From Ignavibacteriales bacterium (lineage in GTDB: Bacteria > Bacteroidota > Ignavibacteria > Ignavibacteriales > Ignavibacteriaceae): 64,000 nt of DNA. How positions within the stretch are numbered: the stretch's first letter is position 1; every line of letters begins with the position of its first letter. The DNA lies in NCBI GenBank assembly GCA_016707115.1, contig JADJIH010000030.1, positions 62,001-126,000 on the forward strand, written 5' to 3'. The notes beneath the pieces were generated by a model that saw nothing but the letters and a program-made list of their open reading frames with translations, had not been told where the DNA came from and did no database searches. Positions 27,233 through 36,620 of this stretch are shown piece by piece. Position numbers and translations under genes: made by a program.

Positions 27233-30111
27233 ATGCCATTATCCTGGAATGAAATAAAATCACGAGCTGTTAAGTTCTCTAAAGATTGGGAGGATGCAAC
27301 GGAGGAGTCTGCTGAGTCTCAAACTTTTCTAAATGAATTCTTTGAAGTATTTGGTGTAAGCAGAAGACGTGTTTCCACTTTTGAAAAACCTGTTTTAAAA
27401 CTTGATGGACGCGAAGGCTATATAGATTTACTTTGGCCTGGTAAAATTCTTATCGAGCATAAAAGTAAAGGCAGGAATTTAGAAAAGGCAAAGAACCAGG
27501 CTATTGCATATTCATTTGGTCTTACTGAAGAAGAACTTCCAAAATATATTCTTGTATGCGATTTTGATCGTTTTGATCTGCACGATCTGCAAGAAAACAC
27601 CAGGCACGAATTCTTGCTTAAAGATTTATCCAAAAATGTTAGACTGTTTAGTTTTATCGCAGGATATCAGAAAAGTGTAACAAAGGATGAAGACCCTGTT
27701 AATATTGCTGCGGCTGAAAGAGTTGGAAAATTTCACGATAAATTAAAAGCCATTGGTTATACAGGGCACGAGCTTGAAGTTTACCTTGTTCGTCTAGTTT
27801 TCTGTTTGTTTGCCGATGATACTAATATTTTTAACAAAGGTATTTTTGAAGAATATATTAAACTTAAAACAAGTTCAGATGGTAATGATCTTGGTATGCA
27901 TTTGTCTCATCTCTTCCACGTGCTTAACACGGCAGAGGATAAACGATTAAAAAATCTTGATGAACATTTATCCGAGTTTCCTTATGTAAATGGTAAACTG
28001 TTTGATGAACCATTAACTCCTGCACAGTTTGATAATGAAATGCGCAGCATTTTACTTTCCTGCTGCGATCTTGATTGGGGAAAAATATCACCAGCGATTT
28101 TCGGCTCTTTGTTCCAGGCGGTAATGAATCCTGAGGAAAGAAGAAATCTTGGTGCACATTATACTTCCGAAAAAAATATTCTAAGAGTTATTAAACCATT
28201 ATTTCTTGATGAACTTTATAAAGAATTTCAATCTGTAAAGAACAACACAAAACAATTAAAAGAGTTTCATAAAAAACTTTCTAACTTAAAGTTTCTTGAT
28301 CCTGCTTGCGGATGCGGAAATTTTCTTGTTATTACTTATCGCGAACTTAGACTTCTTGAAATTGAAATTCTTAAAGTGCTTAGTAAAAACAGCCAGCTTG
28401 AAAGTGATATTAAAAATATTATCTGGGTTGATATAGACCAGTTTTACGGAATTGAAATTGAAGAATGGCCTGCACGCATTTCTGAAGTTGCTATGTGGCT
28501 TATTGATCACCAGATGAATATGAGAGTTAGTGAAGAGTTTGGAGAGTACTTTGTTCGACTTCCGTTAAAGAAAACTGCAAATATTATTTGTGATAATGCA
28601 TTACGACTTGATTGGAGTTTGTTAATAAAGCCAAATGAAATTGATATTACCGCGGATGTTACAAACATTATAAAGATAAGTGAACCGCAGCCGCATTATG
28701 ACACTGTTAATGTTTACACTAAATCCGTAAACGTTATTGAAGCTGCTACTAATAAAAACCGCTATCAGATAAAACTACATTTGATTACATTCTTGGTAAC
28801 CCGCCATTTGTCGGTAAGAATCTACAAAATGAAAAACAAAAAGCTGATATGGAATTTGTGTTTGCTGGGTTTAAAAATTATTCGATGTTAGATTATGTTA
28901 CTGCATGGTATATAAAAGTTGCAAAACTTATTCAAAACTCTAATACAAGAGTTGCATTTGTAAGCACAAATAGTATTTCGCAAGGCGAGCAAACAGGACT
29001 ATTGTGGAATATTCTTTTTAATATCTATGGTTTAAAGATTCATTTTGCACACCGTACTTTTAAGTGGTCCAATGAAGCGAGAGGTAAAGCTGCTGTTCAT
29101 GTTGTGATAGTTGGTTTTGCAAATTATGATACAAACGAAAAGTATTTATTTGAGTATGATGAAATAAAGGCAGAACCACACATAAGAAAAGTAACTAATA
29201 TTAGTCCTTATTTAATTGAAGGTAGCGATCTAATTATTTTGAAGTGCAAATCTCCAGTCTGTAGTGTTCCAGAAATTGCTTTTGGAAATATGCCAAACGA
29301 TGGTGGCAATTTATTACTAGATGATGATGAGAAAAAAGAAATAATTAAGGTAAACCTAGAAGCAAAAAGATATATAAAACCATTTGTATCTGCTAAAGAA
29401 TTTATCAATAATATTAACAGATGGTGTTTGTGGTTAGTGGATGTTGATCCTAGTGAGATTAAAAATCTATCTAAAGTCATGGAACGTGTTGACGCAGTGA
29501 GAAAAAATCGCTCAAGTAGTGATAGAGTTGCAACAAATAAATTATCAGCGTTTCCAACTTTATTTGGCGAAATAAGACAGCCAAAATCCAATTATATTCT
29601 AATACCTAGACATTCATCGGAAAATAGAAAGTATATTCCTATTGGTTACTTTAGTAAAGATTATATAGTTGCAGATAGTTGTCTTTCAATTCCAAAAGCC
29701 TCAAAATATCATTTTGGAGTTCTAACTTCCGAAATGCATATGGCTTGGGTTAAACAAGTTTGTGGAAGATTAAAAAGTGATTACAGATATTCAAACGATA
29801 TTGTTTACAATAACTTTCCGTGGCCGGAAAATCCAACAGACAAACAAATAAAACTTGTAGAAGAAAAAGCACAAAATGTTTTAAATACAAGAGAAGAATT
29901 TCCTAACAGCAGTCTAGCAGATTTATACGATCCGCTTACAATGCCGCCTGCATTAGTAAAAGCACATCAGGAATTAGACAAAGCAGTAGATCTGTGTTAT
30001 CGCCCTCAACCATTTCCAAACGAAACAAAACGCATAGAATATTTATTTGAACTTTACGAGAAATACACCAAGCCATTGCTTACAGTAAATAAGACAAAGA
30101 AAAAGAAATAA
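27233..30111 (+). pseudogene. MmeI-like type IIL restriction-modification enzyme, one frameshift
   Basis: A single-chain DNA methyltransferase and endonuclease of the MmeI family, interrupted by one frameshift. Part 1 (27233-28891) holds the N-terminal nuclease motif D-x9-E-x-K (D in YIDLLWPGK, then EHK) at residues about 64-76, a helical spacer, and methyltransferase motif I DPACGCGNFL. The catalytic motif NPPF (GNPPFVGK, about 28795-28818) is in the next frame, which continues to 30111 with the target recognition part (AFPTLFGEIRQPKSNYILIPR, NNFPWPENPT). The shift lies between 28756 and 28785, with no homopolymer longer than four. Joined, the product would be about 959 aa against 919 for MmeI. 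The whole enzyme would cut and methylate one strand of an unknown site. Confidence 0.85.
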
Positions 30112-30151
30112 TCCCTTCACCCCATATCAACTATTCCATTTGTAAGTATCA

Positions 30152-30319
30152 CAATCGCCTGTGCTTATTTTGCAATCGCAAGTGCAAGCTTTACAATTCT
30201 AAGTGCGTAAATATCAAACGCTAATGCAAGGTTTACAATTACACGTGCGTGGTTTACAATCACGAGTGCGTGGTTTGCAATCACAAATGATAGGTTTACA
30301 AATGTAAGTGCGTAGATAC
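30152..30319 (+). repeat. Array A: eight units of 21 bp, degenerate, no indels
   Basis: Eight consecutive 21-base units, each starting CAAxxxx: unit starts at 30152, 30173, 30194, 30215, 30236, 30257, 30278 and 30299. The best-kept form is CAATCAC, GAGTGCG, TGGTTTA (three heptamers). Units differ from one another at many positions, yet the 21-base spacing is never broken. There are no spacers, so this is not a CRISPR array. Read in frame 2 the units give heptapeptides such as QSRVRGL and QLHVRGL, with two stops. Confidence 0.75.
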
Positions 30320-30507
30320 GCACAGGCACTTGTAATAGTTGCATAGCCGTTTGTAAAAATTACAGAGGCAATTGTATTTAAAGTTTTTATAATTGCAATT
30401 ATAACATTGCCGCCTAAAGGTATGTTTTTTGTATTTGTTAAATCAACAATTGTAATCCGGGGTAAGCACACGGGTTACAACTTAACACTTGGGGATATCG
30501 TTTGGGA

Positions 30508-30522
30508 GATACCCGGGGTATC
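30508..30522. promoter_or_regulatory. Perfect palindrome upstream of the two-repeat protein
   Basis: GATACCC and GGGTATC flank a single central G, 64 bases before the ATG at 30586. It is GC-rich in an AT-rich setting and is well placed for an operator or the stem of a leader. A second small hairpin (CCTGC, five bases, GCAGG at 30534-30548) follows. Confidence 0.4.
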
Positions 30523-30585
30523 CTGCCAACTTGCCTGCAGTAAGCAGGTTAACAAATCATTTAACTTAATTTCATTGGAGGTAAC

Positions 30586-31293
30586 ATGGTTTCTACGTCC
30601 GAAAGAACCTTTGGTCAGCGTTATACCAAGGGGCGCGATCTTGTTGAGTACTTAAAGCTGGTGACAACTTATGCACCAACCGAAACAGCTATTCAACCGG
30701 CTAATCTTACAACTTTGCTTAACAGCATAGACGCTGCAAACAGCGAAGTTGGTGCAGCAAAATCCACATTGCAAACAGAACGTGATGAACGCATTGTAAT
30801 GTTTAAGAACAGTACAACAGGCTTAATTACCCGCTGTGCGCAGATAAGGGATTACATTGCGTCATTCCACACACAGGGCAAAAAGGCTCTTGATTTTAAG
30901 AAGGTGCAGAAAATTGTAATGCTTATGCGCGGAATCCGTTTATCCAAAAAACCACCTGTAGTAGAAGGCGGTAAAAAAAGTGTATCAACAAGTGAACGAA
31001 GTTACGGTTCTATGCTTCAGGCAGGTAAGGATGTTCTGGAAGTTATAAAAACAATTGCGGGATATGCACCAAGCAATACAGAAATAACTGTTGCAACCTT
31101 TACAACCATGCTTGCAGCTATTGATGCAAAGAACTCAAGTGTGGCAGCGATGCAGGAAACTTATGATAACAAAGTTGAGACAAGAGCAAGTTTGTATAAT
31201 GATCTTAGCGGCAGAGTAACAAAAGTTAAAGCTGCACTTGCATCACAGTACGGTAAGCAAAGTAATGAGTATAAAGATTCGGTTAAGTATTGA
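30586..31293 (+). CDS. Unknown protein made of two related repeats
   Basis: A 235-aa helical, soluble protein with no signal peptide. I do not recognise a function. It consists of two related modules: residues 2-115 (STSERTFGQRYTKGRDLVEY, then TTYAPTE, LTTLLNSIDAANS) and residues 133-235 (STSERSYGSMLQAGKDVLEV, then AGYAPSN, FTTMLAAIDAKNS). A basic linker with KKPP joins them. The C-terminus has a GKQSNEYKDSVKY motif. I recall similar hypothetical proteins in Bacteroidota and Ignavibacteria but no assigned role. A very strong SD (TTGGAGGT) precedes the ATG, suggesting high expression. Its upstream region has a palindrome and the 21-bp array. Confidence 0.8.
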   Translation: MVSTSERTFGQRYTKGRDLVEYLKLVTTYAPTETAIQPANLTTLLNSIDAANSEVGAAKSTLQTERDERIVMFKNSTTGLITRCAQIRDYIASFHTQGKKALDFKKVQKIVMLMRGIRLSKKPPVVEGGKKSVSTSERSYGSMLQAGKDVLEVIKTIAGYAPSNTEITVATFTTMLAAIDAKNSSVAAMQETYDNKVETRASLYNDLSGRVTKVKAALASQYGKQSNEYKDSVKY

Positions 31294-31341
31294 ACCCCAC
31301 CTCGTTCCTCCCCTTTAACCAAAGGGGAGGATGAAGGGGTT
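31293..31341 (-). repeat. REP-like nested inverted repeat, copy 2
   Basis: Inner stem CCTCCCCTTT/AAAGGGGAGG (31307-31316 with 31321-31330) inside outer arms AACCCC/GGGGTT (31293-31298 with 31336-31341). It lies between convergent genes and touches both ends, so it probably serves as their terminator, though without a U tract. Confidence 0.7.
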
Positions 31342-31342
31342 A

Positions 31343-32532
31343 TTATCTAAATAAAGAAAGCAACTGCTGCGGTGAAGTATTAACCTGCGATAACATATTT
31401 ACTCCAATCTGTCCGCCAATACTTCCTTTTGTAGCATTCAATTGTTCCATCGCCATATCAGCATCAAATATTTTTGATATAAGCGCTGTGTTATTTGCAA
31501 TGGATGAAGTTAAAAATTCATTTCTGGATTCAAGAGTTTGAGAGAGGTTACCAATTCTGCCAAGTGCAGCTTTAACATTGTTAGTTACAGCTGTAAGATT
31601 ACTTGCTGCTGCAAGAACAGTATCAGCATCAGAATCTCTTAACCCTCCAGCACCAGCAGAAGCTGATGAATGCCTTGTGATACCTAACAAAGTAGTCATA
31701 TCAACACCTGAAGTTGTGGTTAAACTGGTGATATTTGAATCGTCAGCAGTTACTGTAAACTGTCCGATTGGATTAGCAGGGACATCAATGTTTATTCTCG
31801 CACCTGCCATTAACATATCTATTTTATCCTAAGCATAAATCAATCTCCATTAGTTCATTCTGCATTGTTACGTTGAAAGATTCATGTGCTTCCGTCAGCG
31901 TATTCTATTTCAACTGTGGATGTCATATCCCAGTATGGAGCTGAATCATTTCTATTTACTACTGTACCCGAATATGAATGTACCCCCGGATCCGCCACGG
32001 CTCCACCATTAAGAACAGCATTTAATTCATCAACTTTAAGATAACTGCTGCTGGCAAAATCCATAGTAACATCACCACCAACACCAAACACAGCATTGCC
32101 GGCAAGCTCGGTTCCATCAGCCTGTGCTAACAAATTACTTCCGTTAATTTTTGTGTTTTTAAGAATGGAATCAATTTCGTCTGCGATAGCATTAATATCT
32201 TTTGCTATTGAAGCTTTAGATTTTAATGGATCCAGAGAATCCTGGTACTTAGCAGAAATTTGATTAAGTTTTTCATTAATCAACTGCAAAGAAGATTCGG
32301 CAGTAGAAACATAATTTGTAGCAGAAGAAACATTATTAAGATCAGCTTGCTTAACAGCATTTTGTCCCTGCAGTGTAGTACCAACCTTAAAGCCCGAAGT
32401 ATCATCAGCAACGCTGTTAATCTTCTTCATCGTTGCTAACCGAAGCTGAGCTTTCTGAGTATTGGTATTAACTTTTGCTAATGAGTCGTAAACCTGAAAA
32501 GCACTAAGATTTGTATTTATTGCAAAGGCCAT
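31343..32532 (-). pseudogene. Flagellin, disrupted by at least two indels
   Basis: A flagellin whose N- and C-terminal conserved parts are both present but in different frames. From the ATG at 32532 (SD AGGAGGT) the text AFAINTNLSAFQVYDSLAKV, then VADDTSGFKVG and INEKLNQISAKYQDS form the N-terminal D0/D1 coiled coil. The frame stops after VEIEYADGST at 31882. A middle frame reads HESFNVTMQNELMEIDL, and from about 31825 a third frame gives MLMAGARINIDV and the C-terminal D0/D1 part (ALGRIGNLSQTLESRNEFLT, then MLSQVNTSPQQLLSLFR). With two small indels repaired it would be about 397 aa. No other flagellar gene is in the window. Confidence 0.85.
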
Positions 32533-32847
32533 ACGATACCTCCTTGTATCATTTGTCAGTAATTGAGCTTCCTTGCTCAACAGTAATAATTGAACATTAT
32601 TGTTCCCAAGAGATAAGTCGAAGAATTTACAGAGAAAGTTTAGTTTTATTAATATGATAAGTAGTTTAACGGTATAAGTTAGAGAACTACAAATCTTCAT
32701 TTAAAATCAAAAAAGTTTGAGACTTTTCTGTTGCCTGCTGCCAACTATTAATCTTCATCCTTAATAATATTAAATAAGATTCGATACTCTTATAGATAAA
32801 TCCTTTAAAAAGGATGATTACGTTTATTCTAAACATAAAGGTTCGTT
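32533..32847. other. Divergent region between flagellin and the GLUG adhesin
   Basis: About 315 bases. On the flagellin side the leader contains two adjacent hairpins: TTGAGC/GCTCAA (32563-32580) and GAACA/TGTTC (32592-32605), lying 31-73 bases before its start. They could affect flagellin mRNA stability or translation. I found no convincing sigma-28 or sigma-54 promoter. An overlapping N-terminal extension of the flagellin frame to 32700 is rejected because the RBS is at 32540. Confidence 0.5.
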
Positions 32848-35800
32848 ATGAAAAATTTTTTACTAACTTTAGCTTTTACAGCTATACTTCTCAGTACAAC
32901 TCAAGCACAAGTTCAAAGTCTGGTTAATTTTAATAATACATCAGATCTAACAACTTTGTTCAATCCTGATGCAACTCCGGTTTTTACAAATATAACAGAT
33001 CAAGGAATTGGAAATACAGGTTCAATTAATGTGCCTCTCGGATCATATGATATCTGGACAACTAAATCCGGTTATAGTGTTTCCGGTGAAGGTGATGTTT
33101 ATACACTTAGTGCATTCTTTAAAATCAAGGATAACTCAGGTTATGGCGGATTGGGCTTTTCATCAAACGATACTAATGAACCGGATAGTTATGGTTCACC
33201 AGTTTATGGATTGGGAATGGCTTTTCACGGTGGCGGCGGAATGTTTATAAATAATAGAGTTCAAACAAGTGTAAGCTGGCCCCCGGATTTAGTAATTGGA
33301 AACTGGTATAAAATGATTTTAAAAGTAACAGCTTTGGGCAGCAATTTATTTGATATGAATTTTCAAATATGGAATTGTGATGCAAACGGTGTTCTTGGAA
33401 GTAAGAAAACTGAACATTCACTTAGTAATGTTAGTAATACTCAGGTTGGTGGTGCAACTACTTTGCACGTTTACTTTTCTGCAGCAGGCAGCCGAATGGA
33501 AAAGATTGATAATTTTGAAATTAATCTTGAAGGCGGTGCTGTTATCGTTGAAGAAGACGAGCCTGTTCTAACCACTGATGCGGTATCTTCAATAACTGCA
33601 TCAACTGCAACTTGCGGTGGTAATGTTACGGATGACCGTAGTTCACCCGTTACAGTCCGTGGAGTTTGCTGGAGTACGACAACAGGACCAACAACCGCAT
33701 TAAGTACAAAAACTTCTGATGGAACCGGCACAGGTGTTTTTACAAGCAGCTTAACAGATCTTGAGCAGGGCACAACTTACTATGTGCGAGCTTATGCAAC
33801 CAATGGTGTTGGAACTTCTTATGGTGCTGAAGTTAGTTTTACAACAGCATCAGCACTTATTGCAACTTTACCAGTTGGAAGCGGAACAAGCGGCTCTCCT
33901 TATCAAATAGCATCCCTGGAAAATCTTTATTGGATAACCGCTCCAGGAACAGTTGATGGATTAACTCAAGCTCAAAGATGGAGTAAATACTATATTCAAA
34001 CTACCAACATAGATGCATCAATCACATCAACCTGGGATGGCGGCGCAGGCTGGTTGCCGATAGGAAAGTTTAGTGCCCCGTTTACCGGCGCTTATGATGG
34101 GAGCGGCCAGACTATATCAGGGTTGTTTGTGAATCGCCCTGGAATAGATGATATCGGTCTTTTTGGAGGCGTGAACAACGCCACTATTTCGAACCTCGGT
34201 ATGATAGGTGTACAACTTAACGGTGAGCAGAGGGTGGGCGCCCTTGTGGGAATGTGTTATGGTGTAGTGGTTATTACTAACTGTTATTCAACAGGGTCTC
34301 TTACCGGTGTTCAATACATTGGTGGGCTGGTTGGGTTCATCCAGGATGGTTCTGTAAACAACTGCTATTCATCTGCAACGGTGGGCACTGGTTCTGTAAG
34401 TGTTCCGGGCGGTCTCGTTGGTTTCAACAATGGTAATATAGCCAACTGCTATGCAACTGGCGCGGTAACAGGTTTTAATTTGGAGGGTGGATTGGTAGGA
34501 CTAAATGGGCTTGAGGGTACCATAACCACGTCCTATGCAACAGGAGTCGTAAGCAACGGGAACTGGCACGGAGGACTTGTGGGCTATGATGATGGCGTTA
34601 CTATTACCACTTGCTTTTGGGATGTAACGACCACTGGTCAAGCATTAAGTCAAGGCTCAGACGAAACAATATACGGCAAAACAACACTACAAATGAAAAC
34701 CAACACAACTTTTTTGGATGCGGGTTGGGACTACACCATTTGGAATATAGGTGATGGAATTAATAATGGTTATCCATACTTAGATTGGCAAAACCCTACT
34801 GGCACACCGTTAACGAGTATAGCATTGCCGGTTGGTTCAGGAACAGTGGGCGATCCATATCAAATTGCAACGCTGCAAAATCTCACCTGGATTGCCGCGT
34901 CCGATGTTGACGTACCCAGCCCAAACCAGGCAACAAGGTGGGCAGCACATTACATTCAAAACGGAGATATTGATGCTTCAAGCACATCAACCTGGAATAG
35001 CGGCGCTGGTTGGTCGCCGATAGGTATCTCACCCAATAATTTTACCGGCACTTATGATGGGGATGGACATACTATAAGCGGATTATTTATAAACAGAAAT
35101 GCAACTGATTACCAGGGCCTCTTTGGTCGTAATGTAGGTACCATTTCCAATCTGGGAGTTACAAACGTAAATATTACGGGGCTCTATGGCACCGGCGGTC
35201 TGGTGGGAATAAATTATGGACCCATTTCAAACAGCTATTGTACTGGTAGTATTACGGGTGATATGGCCACCGGTGGTTTGGTGGGTGCAAATTTTACTAC
35301 TGCTACCATTAGAAAAAGCTATTCAAATGCATCGGTAACAGGAGCGAGTGGAGATTATGGCGGTCTGGTGGGTCAACATAGGGATGGCGCTTTGATAGCT
35401 GACTGCTACAGCACAGGAAATGTAACGCGTTCAGGCGGAGGCGGAACTTCGTTTGGTGGTCTTGTTGGAATTATAACCAGTACTTCTACGATTACAAATA
35501 GTTATTCTACGGGCAGAGTTATTTATGCTATCGGCGTCAATCCAACTAGTAAAGGATTAGTGGGCGCAGTAATGAATGTTCCTACCTTTACTAATAATTT
35601 TTGGGATACAGAAACATCATTGCAGACTACAACTGCGGGTACAGCAACCGGTAAAACTACAGCAGAAATGAAAACCAATACTACATTTTTATCCGCAGGT
35701 TGGGATGATACAATCTGGAATATGGGTGATGGAATTAATGATGGTTATCCATACTTAGATTGGCAAAATCCTACTGGTACTCCGCTTCCTGTAGAACTTT

Positions 35801-36354
35801 CATCTTTTTCTGCTTCAGTAGTTGGCCCAACTGTTAAACTAAACTGGAACACTGCAACAGAAATAAATAATTACGGATTCGAGATTGAACGCTATGCGCT
35901 AAGCGCTGAGCGCAAAGCTTGGGAAAAGATTGGTTTTGTAGATGGTAACGGAAATTCCAATTCGACTAAGAGTTATTCTTATGAAGATAAAAATGTAACA
36001 ACAGGAAAATATTCTTATAGATTAAAGCAAATTGATAACGACGGACAGTTTGAATACTCAAAAACAATTGAGGTTGATATGGTTGTTGTTAAGAAATTTG
36101 AGTTAAGTCAGAATTATCCAAATCCGTTTAATCCAACAACAACTATACAGTACGGTCTTCTTCAAACCGGAATGGTAAGGTTAACTCTTTATAACATTCT
36201 CGGTCAGGAAATACGAACACTCGTAAACGAAGTTAAAGAAGCAGGCACACACACAATTAATTTAAATGCAAGTGATCTAAACAGCGGAGTTTACATTTAC
36301 AAAATAGAAAGCGGTTCATTTACTCAAACAAAGAAAATGACTCTTGTTAAGTAA
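32848..36354 (+). CDS. T9SS-secreted adhesin with two GLUG-repeat modules
   Basis: A 1168-aa exported protein. Signal peptide to about TQAQ (residue 21). Residues about 25-230 look like a concanavalin-type sandwich, and 240-335 like a fibronectin III-like unit (VRGVCWSTTTGPTT, YYVRAYATNGVGTSYG). Two tandem modules follow, about 340-655 and 660-975. Both start LPVGSGTxGxPYQIA, contain YDGxGxTISGLF, and run into GLUG repeats (GGLVG... NCYSTG). Both end in a KTTxxMKTNTTFLxAGWD block. The stalk LPVELSSFSAS, with an in-frame heptamer run, and the T9SS sorting domain (QNYPNPFNPTTT, KKMTLVK) close it. Likely a surface adhesin. The frame is intact. Confidence 0.87.
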   Translation: MKNFLLTLAFTAILLSTTQAQVQSLVNFNNTSDLTTLFNPDATPVFTNITDQGIGNTGSINVPLGSYDIWTTKSGYSVSGEGDVYTLSAFFKIKDNSGYGGLGFSSNDTNEPDSYGSPVYGLGMAFHGGGGMFINNRVQTSVSWPPDLVIGNWYKMILKVTALGSNLFDMNFQIWNCDANGVLGSKKTEHSLSNVSNTQVGGATTLHVYFSAAGSRMEKIDNFEINLEGGAVIVEEDEPVLTTDAVSSITASTATCGGNVTDDRSSPVTVRGVCWSTTTGPTTALSTKTSDGTGTGVFTSSLTDLEQGTTYYVRAYATNGVGTSYGAEVSFTTASALIATLPVGSGTSGSPYQIASLENLYWITAPGTVDGLTQAQRWSKYYIQTTNIDASITSTWDGGAGWLPIGKFSAPFTGAYDGSGQTISGLFVNRPGIDDIGLFGGVNNATISNLGMIGVQLNGEQRVGALVGMCYGVVVITNCYSTGSLTGVQYIGGLVGFIQDGSVNNCYSSATVGTGSVSVPGGLVGFNNGNIANCYATGAVTGFNLEGGLVGLNGLEGTITTSYATGVVSNGNWHGGLVGYDDGVTITTCFWDVTTTGQALSQGSDETIYGKTTLQMKTNTTFLDAGWDYTIWNIGDGINNGYPYLDWQNPTGTPLTSIALPVGSGTVGDPYQIATLQNLTWIAASDVDVPSPNQATRWAAHYIQNGDIDASSTSTWNSGAGWSPIGISPNNFTGTYDGDGHTISGLFINRNATDYQGLFGRNVGTISNLGVTNVNITGLYGTGGLVGINYGPISNSYCTGSITGDMATGGLVGANFTTATIRKSYSNASVTGASGDYGGLVGQHRDGALIADCYSTGNVTRSGGGGTSFGGLVGIITSTSTITNSYSTGRVIYAIGVNPTSKGLVGAVMNVPTFTNNFWDTETSLQTTTAGTATGKTTAEMKTNTTFLSAGWDDTIWNMGDGINDGYPYLDWQNPTGTPLPVELSSFSASVVGPTVKLNWNTATEINNYGFEIERYALSAERKAWEKIGFVDGNGNSNSTKSYSYEDKNVTTGKYSYRLKQIDNDGQFEYSKTIEVDMVVVKKFELSQNYPNPFNPTTTIQYGLLQTGMVRLTLYNILGQEIRTLVNEVKEAGTHTINLNASDLNSGVYIYKIESGSFTQTKKMTLVK
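35888..35922 (+). repeat. In-frame heptamer run in the GLUG adhesin stalk
   Basis: Five heptamers AACGCTA, TGCGCTA, AGCGCTG, AGCGCAA, AGCTTGG, read as RYALSAERKAW. Same position in the stalk and same five-unit length as at 23341-23375, with changes at several bases. Confidence 0.75.
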
Positions 36355-36390
36355 TTAGCAACAAACCACAATCAACTTACTACATACTAA

Positions 36391-36416
36391 AAGGCTCAGG
36401 AAACTGAGCCTTTTTT
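36391..36416 (+). terminator. GGCTCAG-type terminator, copy 4
   Basis: AAGGCTCAG/CTGAGCCTT (36391-36399 with 36404-36412) with tetraloop GAAA and a T run. It ends the adhesin unit. Confidence 0.88.
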
Positions 36417-36620
36417 ATTGCCCGCTATTAACTGTTCATTATTCGCTTGGTAATTTCAAACACATATTGATAATCATTAAAAAAATTTAATATCTCCTAC
36501 TCAAAAAAAGAATTTATTTTCTGTGTTTGGTGTAATAATTTGTTATTCCCCATAACATTTTCACTAAAAAATTCGATAATAAAATAAACTGAAAAGTAGA
36601 ATGCTTGTAAAAGGTGGGTT

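Larger units (their letters stand above)
30112..30585. other. Intergenic region with repeat array and palindromes
   Basis: The 474 bases hold the 21-bp-period array (30152-30319), a further 140 bases of similar but fading 21-base rhythm, then a perfect 7-bp palindrome at 30508-30522 and a CCTGC/GCAGG hairpin at 30534-30548, just before the next gene. Two ORFs of about 80 codons cross it (one on each strand) but lack an RBS and reflect the repeat. Confidence 0.7.

Noticed and set aside
28756..28785. Phase-variable switch in the MmeI-like gene
   Set aside because: The longest homopolymer is four bases and there is no short tandem repeat, so slipped-strand switching is not supported.
30152..30319. 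Array A as a CRISPR array
   Set aside because: The units abut with no unique spacers, and the units themselves differ. No cas gene is near.
30214..30471. Minus-strand 85-codon ORF with Cys-Lys-Pro heptads
   Set aside because: No RBS, and the heptad pattern is simply the 21-base period read in one frame. A plus-strand ORF over the same DNA is equally open in part.
32533..32700. 56-residue N-terminal extension of flagellin
   Set aside because: The conserved flagellin start AFAINTN is preceded by a perfect SD at 32540, and the extension covers the hairpin leader.
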